Source: Haloferax namakaokahaiae (GTDB taxonomy: Archaea; Halobacteriota; Halobacteria; Halobacteriales; Haloferacaceae). Taken from it: a stretch of 64,000 bases of DNA. The stretch spans positions 62,001 to 126,000 of the forward strand of contig NZ_JBHTAA010000001.1 in assembly GCF_042663225.1 (NCBI RefSeq), in the 5' to 3' direction. Positions 51,082 to 59,890 of this stretch are shown in pieces. A model generated the notes under the pieces. The model was not told where the DNA came from and searched no databases. It saw only the letters and a list, made by a program, of their open reading frames with translations. The position numbers were made by a program, and so were the translations under genes. Positions within the stretch are counted from its first letter, which is position 1. Every line of letters begins with the position of its first letter.

Positions 51082-51092
51082 GCATCTGGCGA

Positions 51093-51593
51093 TTATCGGT
51101 CCTCCTTTGAGTGTGTATCGTTTCGCGTCGATTTTTCGAGTTCGATTCGATGGGCGTCGTACCCGTGGCGTCGGTAGAATCGACGCGCATCTTCGTTAGC
51201 CGCGAGGACGTCCAAGGAGATAGTATCGACACCGTTCGCTCGAAGCTGTGCTTCGGCTGCCGTGAGCAGTTCAGTTCCGACTCCGCTGCCGCGCCGCTCG
51301 GGGAGGACGAACAGGTTGTGAATCGTCCCGCGACGAACGTCTTGCTCGTATCGACCGGATTCGATGCCGAACATGACGAACCCGAGCGGGTCGCTCGTCG
51401 AGTCGTTGTCGCCGTCCGCGACGGCGACGAACACGCCGCCGGCGGTGATGTACTGGGCTATCGACTCTCGAATCGGCGTCCGGTTGGCGTCGGCTTTCAG
51501 ATGCGACTGATACGCTCTCTGGCCCGCTGCGAGGTCCACCCAGTAGTCCACGAGCGTATCGAGGTCGGAGAGCACCGCCGGCCGAACCTGCAT
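51093..51593 (-). CDS. GNAT family N-acetyltransferase
   Basis: 166 residues from the ATG at 51593 (a GTG at 51602 would add three). Motif A is LFVLPERRGSGVGTELLTAAEAQL (R-R-G-S-G-V-G, about 95-115), and LAANEDARRFYRRHGYDAHRIELEK is the C-terminal acetyl-CoA side. The acceptor is unknown. The gene is divergent from the liv operon and its 5' end is close to the operon's promoter region. Confidence 0.85.
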   Translation of the reverse strand: MQVRPAVLSDLDTLVDYWVDLAAGQRAYQSHLKADANRTPIRESIAQYITAGGVFVAVADGDNDSTSDPLGFVMFGIESGRYEQDVRRGTIHNLFVLPERRGSGVGTELLTAAEAQLRANGVDTISLDVLAANEDARRFYRRHGYDAHRIELEKSTRNDTHSKEDR

Positions 51594-51703
51594 GCGTTCC
51601 ACTCTGACGGCTGTTGGCTTTTATTTGGCGGCAATGACCGGATGTTGGCAAATACGTCGTTGTCTGTCGGTTGTACTGTTTGCACCAGTGGCCAATTAGG
51701 AAA

Positions 51704-51713
51704 GCTTTAAGAC
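51704..51713 (+). promoter_or_regulatory. probable TATA box of the liv operon
   Basis: GCTTTAAGAC lies 38-47 bases before the livH ATG at 51751, a good position for a haloarchaeal TATA element. TGAGG (51735-51739) some 12 bases before the ATG could act as a ribosome-binding site if the leader extends that far. Confidence 0.45.
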
Positions 51714-51750
51714 TGTTTATCGTCCGCACTTATCATGAGGATAGTTATCA

Positions 51751-52857
51751 ATGGGTATTGCCGAAACTTACTCCCGGGGCAGGCAGTTTGCCGTCGAGCG
51801 TCCGTTCGCGCTCGTCCTCGCCGTCGTCGCAGTGTTCCTGCTCGGCGACCTTCTTCTCGGGGTAGCAACTGGCCAAACGCAGTTTGCCGACATCGGCACG
51901 CTCGTTTGGGATGGCCTGATGCGTGGGCTCGTGATTGGCCTCGCGGGCATCGGGCTATCGATGACGTACAGTATTCTGAACTTCGCTAACTTCTCGCACG
52001 GTGACTACATCACGGCCGGCGCGTTCTCCGGGTGGGCGACGACCTACCTCCTGGCCGGACTCGGCCGTGCTGACATCGGTGCCCTGCTGTTAGTCGGCGC
52101 GGGTGGCTCCGTCTACGGTGGGACCCTCGGCATCGGGATGCTCTCGACGCCGGTCGCCGTCGTCGCGGGTATCATCATCGCAGGCGGATTCACCATCCTC
52201 CTGTCGCTCGGCGTGGACCGGTTCATCTTCCGACCGATTCGTGACGAGGGAGGTATCACCCTCCTCATCACGAGTATCGGTGTCGCGTTCGCGCTCCGCT
52301 ACCTGATGCAGTTCGTCTTCGGGTCGGACGTTCGCGGGACGACCGCACAACCACCATCGGTCGGACTCTACTTCATCGATGGAACCATCTTCATCGACGC
52401 CCACGACATCACGCTTCTCGTCGTCGCGGGCGGACTGATGCTCGGCGTCCACCTGCTCTTGCAGCGGACGAAACTCGGCAAAGCGATGCGCGCGATGGCC
52501 GACAACGAAGACCTCGCCCGTATCACGGGAATCCCGACCGAACAGGTCGTCCGTGCCACGTGGATTATCGGTGGCGGTCTCACCGGTATCGCCGGCTACA
52601 TGTTCGTCCTCTGGAAGGGGACGCTCGGATTCAACGACGGGTGGCTCTTGCTGCTGCTCATCTTCGCGGCAGTCATCCTCGGTGGCATCGGCTCGATTTA
52701 CGGTGCCATCACCGGCGGTATCGTCATCGGTATGACGGCGTCGCTGTCCGTGCTGTGGATTCCGTCTGCGTTCGCACGCGCGGCGGCCTTCGTCGTGATG
52801 ATCGTCATCCTGCTCGTGAAACCGTCCGGTCTCTTTAGCGGGAGGGCGACCGCATGA
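51751..52857 (+). CDS. livH: branched-chain amino acid ABC transporter permease
   Basis: 368 residues with about eight to nine membrane helices. GLAGIGLSMTYSILNFANFSHGDYITAGAFSGW (about 50-82) is the classic LivH start, and RAMADNEDLARITGI is the cytoplasmic coupling (EAA-like) loop. GGIGSIYGAITGGIVIG is the conserved final segment. It pairs with LivM to form the membrane channel. Its TGA overlaps the livM ATG by four bases (ATGA). Confidence 0.93.
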   Translation: MGIAETYSRGRQFAVERPFALVLAVVAVFLLGDLLLGVATGQTQFADIGTLVWDGLMRGLVIGLAGIGLSMTYSILNFANFSHGDYITAGAFSGWATTYLLAGLGRADIGALLLVGAGGSVYGGTLGIGMLSTPVAVVAGIIIAGGFTILLSLGVDRFIFRPIRDEGGITLLITSIGVAFALRYLMQFVFGSDVRGTTAQPPSVGLYFIDGTIFIDAHDITLLVVAGGLMLGVHLLLQRTKLGKAMRAMADNEDLARITGIPTEQVVRATWIIGGGLTGIAGYMFVLWKGTLGFNDGWLLLLLIFAAVILGGIGSIYGAITGGIVIGMTASLSVLWIPSAFARAAAFVVMIVILLVKPSGLFSGRATA

Positions 52858-54269
52858 GCATCAGAGAAGACCTCGCCGACCGGATGCCCGGTGGCGACGC
52901 GGGACTCATCGTTGCGACGCTCCTCGGCGTCTATCTGCTGTACATCTTGGCAGGTATCGGGCTTGGGTACACCCTTCGTGGGCAACTCAACTCGCTCGGA
53001 ACGCTGACGTTCTACATCGGTATCTTCGCCATGCTGTCGTTGGCACTCAACCTCCACTGGGGGTACACGGGGCTGTTCAACATCGGTATCGTCGGCTTCA
53101 TGGCCGTCGGTGTGTACGTGATGGCCATCGTCTCGAAACCGACGTTCGTCGCCGGTGGGGCCGCACAGGTCGGCGGGCTTGGCCTGCCACTGTGGGTCGG
53201 CGTCCTCGCCGGCATGGCTGCCGCCGCGATTCTCGGCTTTATCGCCGCACTCCCTGCCTTGCGGTTGCGGGCCGACTACCTCGCAATCGTGACGATTGCA
53301 CTCTCGGAGATTATGCGCTTTAGTTTCCTCTCGGGAGAGTTGCAAGAGTTCAACCTGCTCGGCAACAAGGTCGGCTTCGGTGGCGGGTCCGGTCTCATTC
53401 TGGACTTCGTCCCACCGCTCGAAGCGCTCTTCCGTAGTATCGGCCTGTGGGGTGCCTACCTCGGTCTGGTCGATGCCGTCCAGGTCGTCATTCCCCGGAA
53501 CCCGAAGCCAGTCGTCGATAGTCTCGTCTACGGGGCGCTGCTGTTGGCCTTCGTCGCCCTGTTCTATTGGTTACTCAAGCGGACTGGCGAGTCGCCGTTC
53601 GGTCGCGTCTTGAAGGCGATTCGAGAGGACGAAGACGTCGCCAACGCGCTCGGCAAGAACACTGACAACTTCAAAATCAAGTCGTTCATGCTCGGGTGTG
53701 CGCTGATGGGTCTCGCCGGGATTCTGTGGCTCATGCCGCAGGGTGCGGTGACGCCGAACTTCTTCCGCCCGCGCGTGACGTTCTTCGTCTGGATTGCGCT
53801 CATCATCGGCGGTGCCGGCTCCAACACCGGCAGCGTCCTCGGCGGGGCAATCTTCGCGGCCGTTCTCTACCAAGGCCCGCGCTACTTCCAGAACCTCGTC
53901 CAAGCGGTACTCCCGAACCTCGACGCGCCGAACGGATTCGGCCCGGCTATCTCGCCGCTCATCTCGTCGTTCGACCCGGTTCCGTTCGTCCTCTACACGG
54001 TTGACAGCATCCGCCAGCTCCAACTCGTCTTGATGGGTCTCGTGCTCATCTGGCTGATGCACAACCGACCGGAAGGACTGCTCGGACACCGCAAGGAGAC
54101 GGCGTCTGTGATTTCGCTCGACCGCCCGAAGTCGATGCAAACGACCGCGGCCGACGGTGGGTCGGAAGAATCTGTCCGGACCGATGGTGGCATCGACGAA
54201 GAAGGAGGTGTCACCGTAGGTGACAGCACGTTAGACCGGAGGTCTAACGGAGGTGCTGACGATGAGTGA
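52854..54269 (+). CDS. livM: branched-chain amino acid ABC transporter permease
   Basis: 471 residues: about ten helices plus a long, acidic C-terminal tail (from about 425, ending SNGGADDE), not found in bacterial LivM. HWGYTGLFNIGIVGFMAVGVYVMAI and LRADYLAIVTIALSEIMRF are family segments; FGRVLKAIREDEDVANALGKN is the coupling loop. An unusually long insert between helices (about 175-205, with GGGSGLILDFVPPLEALF) sits on the outer side. Overlaps livG by eight bases (54262-54269). Confidence 0.92.
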   Translation: MSIREDLADRMPGGDAGLIVATLLGVYLLYILAGIGLGYTLRGQLNSLGTLTFYIGIFAMLSLALNLHWGYTGLFNIGIVGFMAVGVYVMAIVSKPTFVAGGAAQVGGLGLPLWVGVLAGMAAAAILGFIAALPALRLRADYLAIVTIALSEIMRFSFLSGELQEFNLLGNKVGFGGGSGLILDFVPPLEALFRSIGLWGAYLGLVDAVQVVIPRNPKPVVDSLVYGALLLAFVALFYWLLKRTGESPFGRVLKAIREDEDVANALGKNTDNFKIKSFMLGCALMGLAGILWLMPQGAVTPNFFRPRVTFFVWIALIIGGAGSNTGSVLGGAIFAAVLYQGPRYFQNLVQAVLPNLDAPNGFGPAISPLISSFDPVPFVLYTVDSIRQLQLVLMGLVLIWLMHNRPEGLLGHRKETASVISLDRPKSMQTTAADGGSEESVRTDGGIDEEGGVTVGDSTLDRRSNGGADDE

Positions 54270-55125
54270 TTCGTCTGCACCCTCTGTCGATGACGTTGCG
54301 AACAAAGTCGATGAAGGCGCACTCGGTGCCTTCGCCGGCGGCGTCGAAACCACAGAGCAGTTCCCATTGAAAGTCGATGGACTCCGAAAGTCCTTCGGCG
54401 GTATCACCGCCGTCGATGGTGCGTCGTTCGAAGTCGAGGCCGGGACGCTCACCGGTCTCATCGGCCCGAACGGGGCCGGTAAATCGACGACGTTCAACCT
54501 CATCACGGGGATGCTGAAACCCGACACCGGAACGGTGACGTTCAACGGCGAGGACGTGACGGGTCTCGAACCCCACCAAATCGCCAACCGCGGGATGGTT
54601 CGAACGTTCCAAATCGCACGCGAACTCAGCGAGATGACCGTCTTAGAGAACATGATGCTCGCGCCGAAGGCGCAAATCGGCGAAGAGCTTTGGCGGTCTG
54701 TCGTCCCCGGCGTGCGCAACGAAGTGCGCGAACAAGAAGAAGAACTCCTCGAACGCGTCTGGGAAGTCCTCGACTTCTTCGACATCGACCACATCGCCCA
54801 CGAGTACGCGGGGAACCTCTCCGGCGGCCAGCGGAAACTCCTGGAGATGGCTCGGGCACTCCTGACCGACCCCGACATGCTCCTCTTGGACGAGCCGTTC
54901 GCCGGCGTCAACCCGACGCTCGAGAAGAAACTGCTCGAACACATCCACGAACTCCGCGAACAGGGTTACACGTTCCTGCTCGTCGAACACGACATGGACC
55001 TCATCATGAACAACTGTGAACACGTCATCGTGCTCCACCAGGGCAAGGTCCTGACCGAAGGGACGCCCGACGACATCCGGAGCAACGAGGACGTTATCGA
55101 AGCCTACCTCGGAGGTAACGTATGA
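54262..55125 (+). CDS. livG: branched-chain amino acid ABC transporter ATP-binding protein
   Basis: 287 residues. Walker A LIGPNGAGKST (about 70-80), Q-loop QIARELSEMTVLENMMLAPK, signature LSGGQRKLLEMARAL and Walker B MLLLDEPFAGVNP are all present, followed by the H-loop VEHDMDLIMNNCEHV. The N-terminal 37 residues are an extra, acidic stretch. It pairs with LivF to drive uptake. ATG at 54262, with an ATGA overlap (55122-55125) to livF. Confidence 0.94.
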   Translation: MSDSSAPSVDDVANKVDEGALGAFAGGVETTEQFPLKVDGLRKSFGGITAVDGASFEVEAGTLTGLIGPNGAGKSTTFNLITGMLKPDTGTVTFNGEDVTGLEPHQIANRGMVRTFQIARELSEMTVLENMMLAPKAQIGEELWRSVVPGVRNEVREQEEELLERVWEVLDFFDIDHIAHEYAGNLSGGQRKLLEMARALLTDPDMLLLDEPFAGVNPTLEKKLLEHIHELREQGYTFLLVEHDMDLIMNNCEHVIVLHQGKVLTEGTPDDIRSNEDVIEAYLGGNV

Positions 55126-55883
55126 GCATCGACGCGAACACCAGCGCCACCAGCGGCGCGGGTGTCGAAGACCGCGACGACGTCTTACTTCGCGTCCGCG
55201 ACCTCGACGCAGGCTACGGCGACTTGCAAATCCTGACCGACGTGGACATGGACGTCTTCGACGGCGAGTACGTCACTATCGTCGGCCCGAACGGCGCAGG
55301 CAAATCGACGACGATGAAGTCCGTCTTCGGCCTGACTGCCCTCATGGGCGGCAGTGTCGAGTTCAAGGGCGAGGACATCACCGGCCGACGACCGGAAGAC
55401 ATCATCCACGTCGGCGTCGGGTACGTCCCACAGAACGACAACGTGTTCCCGACGCTCTCGGTCCAAGAGAACCTCGAAATGGGCGCGTACATTCTCGACG
55501 AGGTGCCACAGGACGCACTTCGGGCGGTGTACGACCGCTTCCCCATCCTCGAAGAGCGCAAAGACCAGAAGGCCGGTACGATGTCCGGCGGGCAACAACA
55601 GATGCTTGCGATGGGTCGCGCATTGATGCTCGACCCCGACCTCCTGCTCTTGGACGAACCCTCGGCGGGACTCGCACCCGACCTCGTCCAGGAGATGTTC
55701 GACAAAATCGACGAAATCAACGAGGCCGGGACGGCCATCCTGATGGTCGAACAGAACGCCAAAGAGGCGCTTCGACGCTGTGACCGCGGCTACGTCCTCG
55801 CAAACGGTGAGAACCGCTACATGGACACCGGCACGGCGCTCCTCGAAGACGAACAGGTCCGTCAGGACTTCCTCGGCGGGTAA
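55122..55883 (+). CDS. livF: branched-chain amino acid ABC transporter ATP-binding protein
   Basis: 253 residues. Walker A IVGPNGAGKSTTMK, Q-loop YVPQNDNVFPTLSVQENLEMGAY, signature MSGGQQQMLAMGRALM, Walker B LLLLDEPSAGLAPD and VEQNAKEALRRCDRGYVL. The first 20 residues are an acidic Ser/Thr/Gly-rich lead-in. Last gene of livHMGF. The binding protein is not in this operon but lies 1.3 kb away on the other strand. Confidence 0.94.
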   Translation: MSIDANTSATSGAGVEDRDDVLLRVRDLDAGYGDLQILTDVDMDVFDGEYVTIVGPNGAGKSTTMKSVFGLTALMGGSVEFKGEDITGRRPEDIIHVGVGYVPQNDNVFPTLSVQENLEMGAYILDEVPQDALRAVYDRFPILEERKDQKAGTMSGGQQQMLAMGRALMLDPDLLLLDEPSAGLAPDLVQEMFDKIDEINEAGTAILMVEQNAKEALRRCDRGYVLANGENRYMDTGTALLEDEQVRQDFLGG

Positions 55884-55939
55884 TCTTCGGCAATCCCCTT
55901 TTCGAGATGCCTGTGTAGTGAGGCTGAGCCTCAGCGTCG

Positions 55940-57046
55940 TCACGTCCAAGAGAGTATCCCTGTTTCCACCGTCGGAACTCCCCCTTCGAGTTGGACCTCC
56001 GCTTTCGTGCTTGCACTGTTGCAAGCGAGGTATGGAACGGTAGCAGAACCCGATGACGTTGCAACAGTCAACTCGTACTCGTCGCCGATTGGGAAGTCAA
56101 CGGTGAGATGGTCGGTTCCCGGTGCAACCGTCTGTGTTGTTTCGGCGACAACCACGTCGTCCCTGGTTAGCGTCGTCGTCACTTCGTGTCGGGTCTCGTC
56201 GTTGTTCTCGACTACTATAACTGCAGTCCCGGGCCACGCACACCCAACTCTCAGCGCTCCACTCTCGGTGATGAGGACAGCTAAGACAGGATAGTTTGCG
56301 TATTCGCCGATTTGCCATTCGTATGTTGACTGCTGTCCGTATTCCGTCTCGATGAACACGTCGTACGTCGCGTGCGATTTCACTACCGGGCCAGCCGAAA
56401 TTTCGTGGTGTCTCAGTGCATCAAAGGTGTGGACGAAGAACTGGTCACCAGAGTGCTCGAGTGTGACTGTGAGTTCAGAGGCGTCGTTGCTTTCGTTTCG
56501 TACGACCACGCGAGGTGAGCTGAAAATGTCTTTCGCACCCGAAACGGTGTACGGTAGTGACTCGTCGCTCAACTCGACACTCTCGTTTTCGCGTGGTTCG
56601 AGTGCTCCGTTGCTCGTGATAACGATTTCGAGGCCTCTATCTCCTTCTTTGAAGCACCACTCGTAGTCGAGACGAGCACCGGTTTCGAGTCCAGCCACGA
56701 TGCTATAGACTCCTTCTCCGACGATGTCGGGCTTGATACTCATCGAATGTCCGGGTCCGGGGCCTATATCGAAAGACTGGTCGAGAACTGTTTCGTCGGC
56801 CTGCGTAACCTGCACCGAGAGTGTGTGGCCGCGGTCGGACTCGTTTTTCACACCAAGGTTTACCCTTGGAACCGGTGTTTTGGTCCGTGTCTGCTCTGGT
56901 GTTGGCGATGCTGTTGTCGGTGGTTTAGTCGATGGCTCTGCTGTCGTTCGTTGGGATGCAGGCCTCTCGGAATTAGACCCAAGACACCCTGCGACACCTA
57001 CGAGGAGCGACCCGGAGAGCGACGAGAGGAGGGCACGGCGCTTCAT
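55940..57046 (-). CDS. lipoprotein with three repeated beta domains
   Basis: 368 residues. Signal peptide MKRRALLSSLSGSLLVGVAGC has an arginine pair and a lipobox (VAGC, Cys21), followed by a Thr/Pro/Ser linker (about 25-60). The rest is three similar segments starting near residues 61, 175 and 275 (VNLGVKNESDRGHTLSVQV, RVVVRNESNDASELTVTLE, AVIVVENNDETRHEVTTTL), each with a "V(K/R/E)N-S/N-D" start and a "PG" later, so probably three Ig-like domains. It is cell-surface anchored. Function unknown; composition is a little less acidic than its neighbours. It separates livF from the livJ-like gene. Confidence 0.82.
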   Translation of the reverse strand: MKRRALLSSLSGSLLVGVAGCLGSNSERPASQRTTAEPSTKPPTTASPTPEQTRTKTPVPRVNLGVKNESDRGHTLSVQVTQADETVLDQSFDIGPGPGHSMSIKPDIVGEGVYSIVAGLETGARLDYEWCFKEGDRGLEIVITSNGALEPRENESVELSDESLPYTVSGAKDIFSSPRVVVRNESNDASELTVTLEHSGDQFFVHTFDALRHHEISAGPVVKSHATYDVFIETEYGQQSTYEWQIGEYANYPVLAVLITESGALRVGCAWPGTAVIVVENNDETRHEVTTTLTRDDVVVAETTQTVAPGTDHLTVDFPIGDEYELTVATSSGSATVPYLACNSASTKAEVQLEGGVPTVETGILSWT

Positions 57047-57156
57047 CGTCTTCTCGTATCAGCAGTCGGATAAGTGTCTTCTGCCCCAACACTCGAAATC
57101 GAGCGCCAGCGCCGTCGCTCACTGCTTTGCGTCGAAAGAAAATCGGAGTTGTGCGT

Positions 57157-58473
57157 TTAGTTCTCTGGACCGGAGAGTGCCGTCTCGATGACGGAGGAGT
57201 ACGACGACTCACCGATGTTGAATGCGACCTGATTGTAGACTTCGCCATCGAACGAGTCGGCGAAGACGTTCGAGAAGCGCTCAGAGAGCTGCTGGCCGTA
57301 GTCGTTGTTGACGTAGAGCGTCGAAACCGTGGAGGCTTCGAGGCGTTCGGCCATGACCTGCGCCATGACGCGGCCCTGCAGGAAGTCGGATGGTGCCGTC
57401 CGGAAGATGAAGTCGTTGTCTTCGAGGTTCGAGACGGACAGTGCCGTCGAGGACGGCGAGCAACCGACGACCTCGTTCGGGATGAACGCCTGTTGTGAGA
57501 CAGGGACGTTCACACCGGAGGATGCCGACCCACACACTGCGGGGACACCTGCGGAGACGAGCGACTGTGCGGCAGAGACACCGGCGTCCGGGGACGTCTG
57601 TGTGTCTTCGATCTGCGCGTTCACGGTGATGCCCGCCGGGTTGGCGTCGTTGACCTGCTTGACCGGAATCTGTGCTGCCTGAATCATCGGCTGACCGACT
57701 GCCGCGAGGTCGCCGGTCTCAGGCAGGAGAATTCCGACCGAGATTTCGCGGTCGGAGCCGCCAGCCCCGCTGTCTGCAGATGGGCCGTTGCCGTCCGGGT
57801 TCTCGCCCTCGAAGCTCTGGACTTCGACGTCCGTGGTGGCGTTGTTCTCTGCGTCGAACTCCCAGACGGCGTATGCTGCCTCTGCTGGGTCGCCCTTCTC
57901 GTCGAAGTTGACGGACGAAGAAGCACCGACGTAGTTGATGTCTTCGCCGTTCGCGGCCGCCTCGACACCCTCGACGAGGTTGTCTGGCGTGACCTCCATG
58001 CCACCGGGGTTGGCGACACGTCGCATCTGGTCGCGGATTGCCGCGCCGGTGTTCTCACCGGCCGCAGCGTTTGCGAGAATCAGCGTCGCAACCGAGTCGT
58101 AACACTGCGAGTTGAACACACCCGGTGCCGCGTTGTACTCTTCTTGGAAGAGCTGGTTGAACGTCTCCTGTGCCGGACCACCCGCTGCGGGTGCGGTACC
58201 GGTGACGTTCGCCATGTCGTTACCGACCTGACCGGGCATCGAGCCCGAGCGCAGACCGTCGGGAACGAGAATGGACTCGCTTCCATCGGATGCGCTGTAG
58301 TAGTCACGGAAGAGCTGAATACCACTTTCCGGGTAGCCGATGACGACGAGGCCTTCTGGCCCATTGCCGCCACCGCCACCGCCACCGATACAGCCTGATA
58401 AACCAGTTAAGCCTGCCGCCCCTGCGGCGCCCACTCCCTTTAGGTAGTCTCGTCGTGCGATATCACGTACCAT
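57157..58473 (-). CDS. LivJ-type substrate-binding protein, circularly permuted
   Basis: 438 residues. Tat-like signal (RRDYLKGVGAAGAAGLTGLSGC, lipobox Cys28) and a Gly linker (29-38). Residues 40-225 (EGLVVIGYPESGIQLFRDYY ... VQSFEGEN) match the C-terminal half of type 1 periplasmic binding proteins, and residues 243-435 (EISVGILLPETGDLAAVGQP ... VIETALSGP) match the N-terminal half; the order is swapped. GNGP precedes both junctions (37-39 and 229-231), and a short PDGNGPSADSGAGG linker joins them. The frame is intact. It is the probable binder for livHMGF, with a TATA-like TTTATAACCC about 25 bases ahead of its start. Confidence 0.85.
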   Translation of the reverse strand: MVRDIARRDYLKGVGAAGAAGLTGLSGCIGGGGGGGNGPEGLVVIGYPESGIQLFRDYYSASDGSESILVPDGLRSGSMPGQVGNDMANVTGTAPAAGGPAQETFNQLFQEEYNAAPGVFNSQCYDSVATLILANAAAGENTGAAIRDQMRRVANPGGMEVTPDNLVEGVEAAANGEDINYVGASSSVNFDEKGDPAEAAYAVWEFDAENNATTDVEVQSFEGENPDGNGPSADSGAGGSDREISVGILLPETGDLAAVGQPMIQAAQIPVKQVNDANPAGITVNAQIEDTQTSPDAGVSAAQSLVSAGVPAVCGSASSGVNVPVSQQAFIPNEVVGCSPSSTALSVSNLEDNDFIFRTAPSDFLQGRVMAQVMAERLEASTVSTLYVNNDYGQQLSERFSNVFADSFDGEVYNQVAFNIGESSYSSVIETALSGPEN

Positions 58474-58495
58474 ATGAAAGTCAATGGCAAGTACG

Positions 58496-58511
58496 GGTTA
58501 TAAATTTAACT
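58496..58511 (-). promoter_or_regulatory. probable TATA box of the livJ-like gene
   Basis: The minus strand reads GTTAAATTTATAACCC about 25-38 bases before the ATG at 58473, which predicts a leaderless transcript. The same intergenic region also serves udk in the other direction (TTTTATATTC at about 58589-58598 on the plus strand, 80 bases before its ATG). Confidence 0.5.
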
Positions 58512-58678
58512 CCCTGAGTTTCGAAAAAGACGAATTTGCGATATACCGCGGTAAGGACAGAAATTCGTTGAAATTGTCAATTGTAGACTTTTATATTCGA
58601 TATTCACTCACTGACCGTTGACACGACAGACGATGCGAATCGCTGCGTTCAAACCGCTTGCACCGCGTTTTTCGAGCG

Positions 58679-59374
58679 ATGACCATCCCGTCGTTCGTCA
58701 TCGGCATCGCCGGGGGTAGTGGTGCCGGAAAGACGACTGTGGCCCGACTCATCACGGAGAACGTCGGTGAGTCCGTGACACGGATTCCGATTGACAACTA
58801 CTACAAGGACCAGAGCCACCTCGAAATGGCCGAACGAGAGCAGGTCAACTACGACCACCCGTCGGCATTCGAGTGGGACCTCCTCAGAGAGCAACTGTCG
58901 GACCTCCTCGAAGGCCGTACCGTCGATATGCCGCAGTACGACTTCGAAGTGCACAATCGTAAACCCGAGCGCGTCACTGTCGCACCCACCGACGTCATCA
59001 TCCTCGAAGGAATTCTCGCCCTCTACGACGAACAGGTCAACGAGATGCTCGACCTGCGACTCTACGTCGAAACGGACGCCGACGTGCGCATCCTCCGGCG
59101 CATCCAACGCGACGCCATCGACCGCGGCCGCGACTTACAGGGCGTCATGGACCAGTATCTCTCGACGGTCAAGCCCATGCACGAGCAGTTTATCGAACCG
59201 ACGAAGAAACACGCCGACCTCATCATCCCCGAAGGCGCCAACAGCGTCGCTGTGACCCTGCTCGAAGAGAAGGTCCAAGCGGAGGTCGAAGGTGACGAGA
59301 CGCGCACGTGGGAGCGCGGCGAAATCGAGAAAGAAGTCCAGCAGCGTTCGTCGATGCAGGGGTCGGACGACTGA
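58679..59374 (+). CDS. udk: uridine kinase
   Basis: 231 residues. P-loop GIAGGSGAGKTTVARLI (about 9-25), DNYYKD and YDHPSAFEWDLL match uridine/cytidine kinases, with RRIQRDAIDRGRDLQGVMDQYL as the lid region. It phosphorylates uridine and cytidine in pyrimidine salvage. The C-terminal 35 residues are a charged haloarchaeal extension. The ATG at 58679 (MTIPSF) is chosen; seven upstream codons from a TTG are open but not family-like. Transcription probably starts at the TATA-like element about 80 bases before, giving a leader of about 55 bases. Confidence 0.93.
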   Translation: MTIPSFVIGIAGGSGAGKTTVARLITENVGESVTRIPIDNYYKDQSHLEMAEREQVNYDHPSAFEWDLLREQLSDLLEGRTVDMPQYDFEVHNRKPERVTVAPTDVIILEGILALYDEQVNEMLDLRLYVETDADVRILRRIQRDAIDRGRDLQGVMDQYLSTVKPMHEQFIEPTKKHADLIIPEGANSVAVTLLEEKVQAEVEGDETRTWERGEIEKEVQQRSSMQGSDD

Positions 59375-59389
59375 CGTCCGAGCGAACGC

Positions 59390-59710
59390 TTACGCGCTTT
59401 TTCCTTTGACGAACTGCTCTGCGCCTTCGTAGAACCAGTAGCCCGCTTCGCGCATGCCCTTGCCGACGGCCTTGTGGAACTCGACGAAATCGCCGTACTC
59501 CTCGCCATCGACGTGCTCGAAGATTTCGCCGAGCGAGACGACGCGCTCGTAGTCGATTCGAATCGGTTCGTCACCGAACTCCTCGACGAACTCCGCTTTG
59601 TTCAGCGGGAAGTCCTCGTCTTCGTCGATTTTCTTGGCGATGATGGCCTGACCGTATTTACGCCGTCCTTCGCTTCCTTCTTCTCCGTCTGGGTCGTGTG
59701 GCCAATCCAT
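59390..59710 (-). CDS. conserved haloarchaeal protein (DUF5785-like)
   Basis: 106 residues beginning MDWPHDPDGEEGSEGRRKYGQ and ending YEGAEQFVKGKSA, a pattern I recall for DUF5785; the number is from memory. The middle (PLNKAEFVEEFGDEPIRIDYERVVSLGEIFEHVDGEEY) is acidic and helical, without catalytic motifs. Convergent with udk, 15 bases apart. No function is known. Confidence 0.72.
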   Translation of the reverse strand: MDWPHDPDGEEGSEGRRKYGQAIIAKKIDEDEDFPLNKAEFVEEFGDEPIRIDYERVVSLGEIFEHVDGEEYGDFVEFHKAVGKGMREAGYWFYEGAEQFVKGKSA

Positions 59711-59890
59711 ACCCGACTGTTAGGGGGCCGATTCAAAGCCGTTACGCATCGGTGGTGTGTGGCATGGGTGGGTGGCTGAGTACTCACGTCAAGATTAGAG
59801 ATTGGACGGGCCCCATTTCACTACAGTGGTAGGTAACTACTCTATACTGTGTGTTGAAATGATGTTCAAATTCCTAACCCACAATCTACG

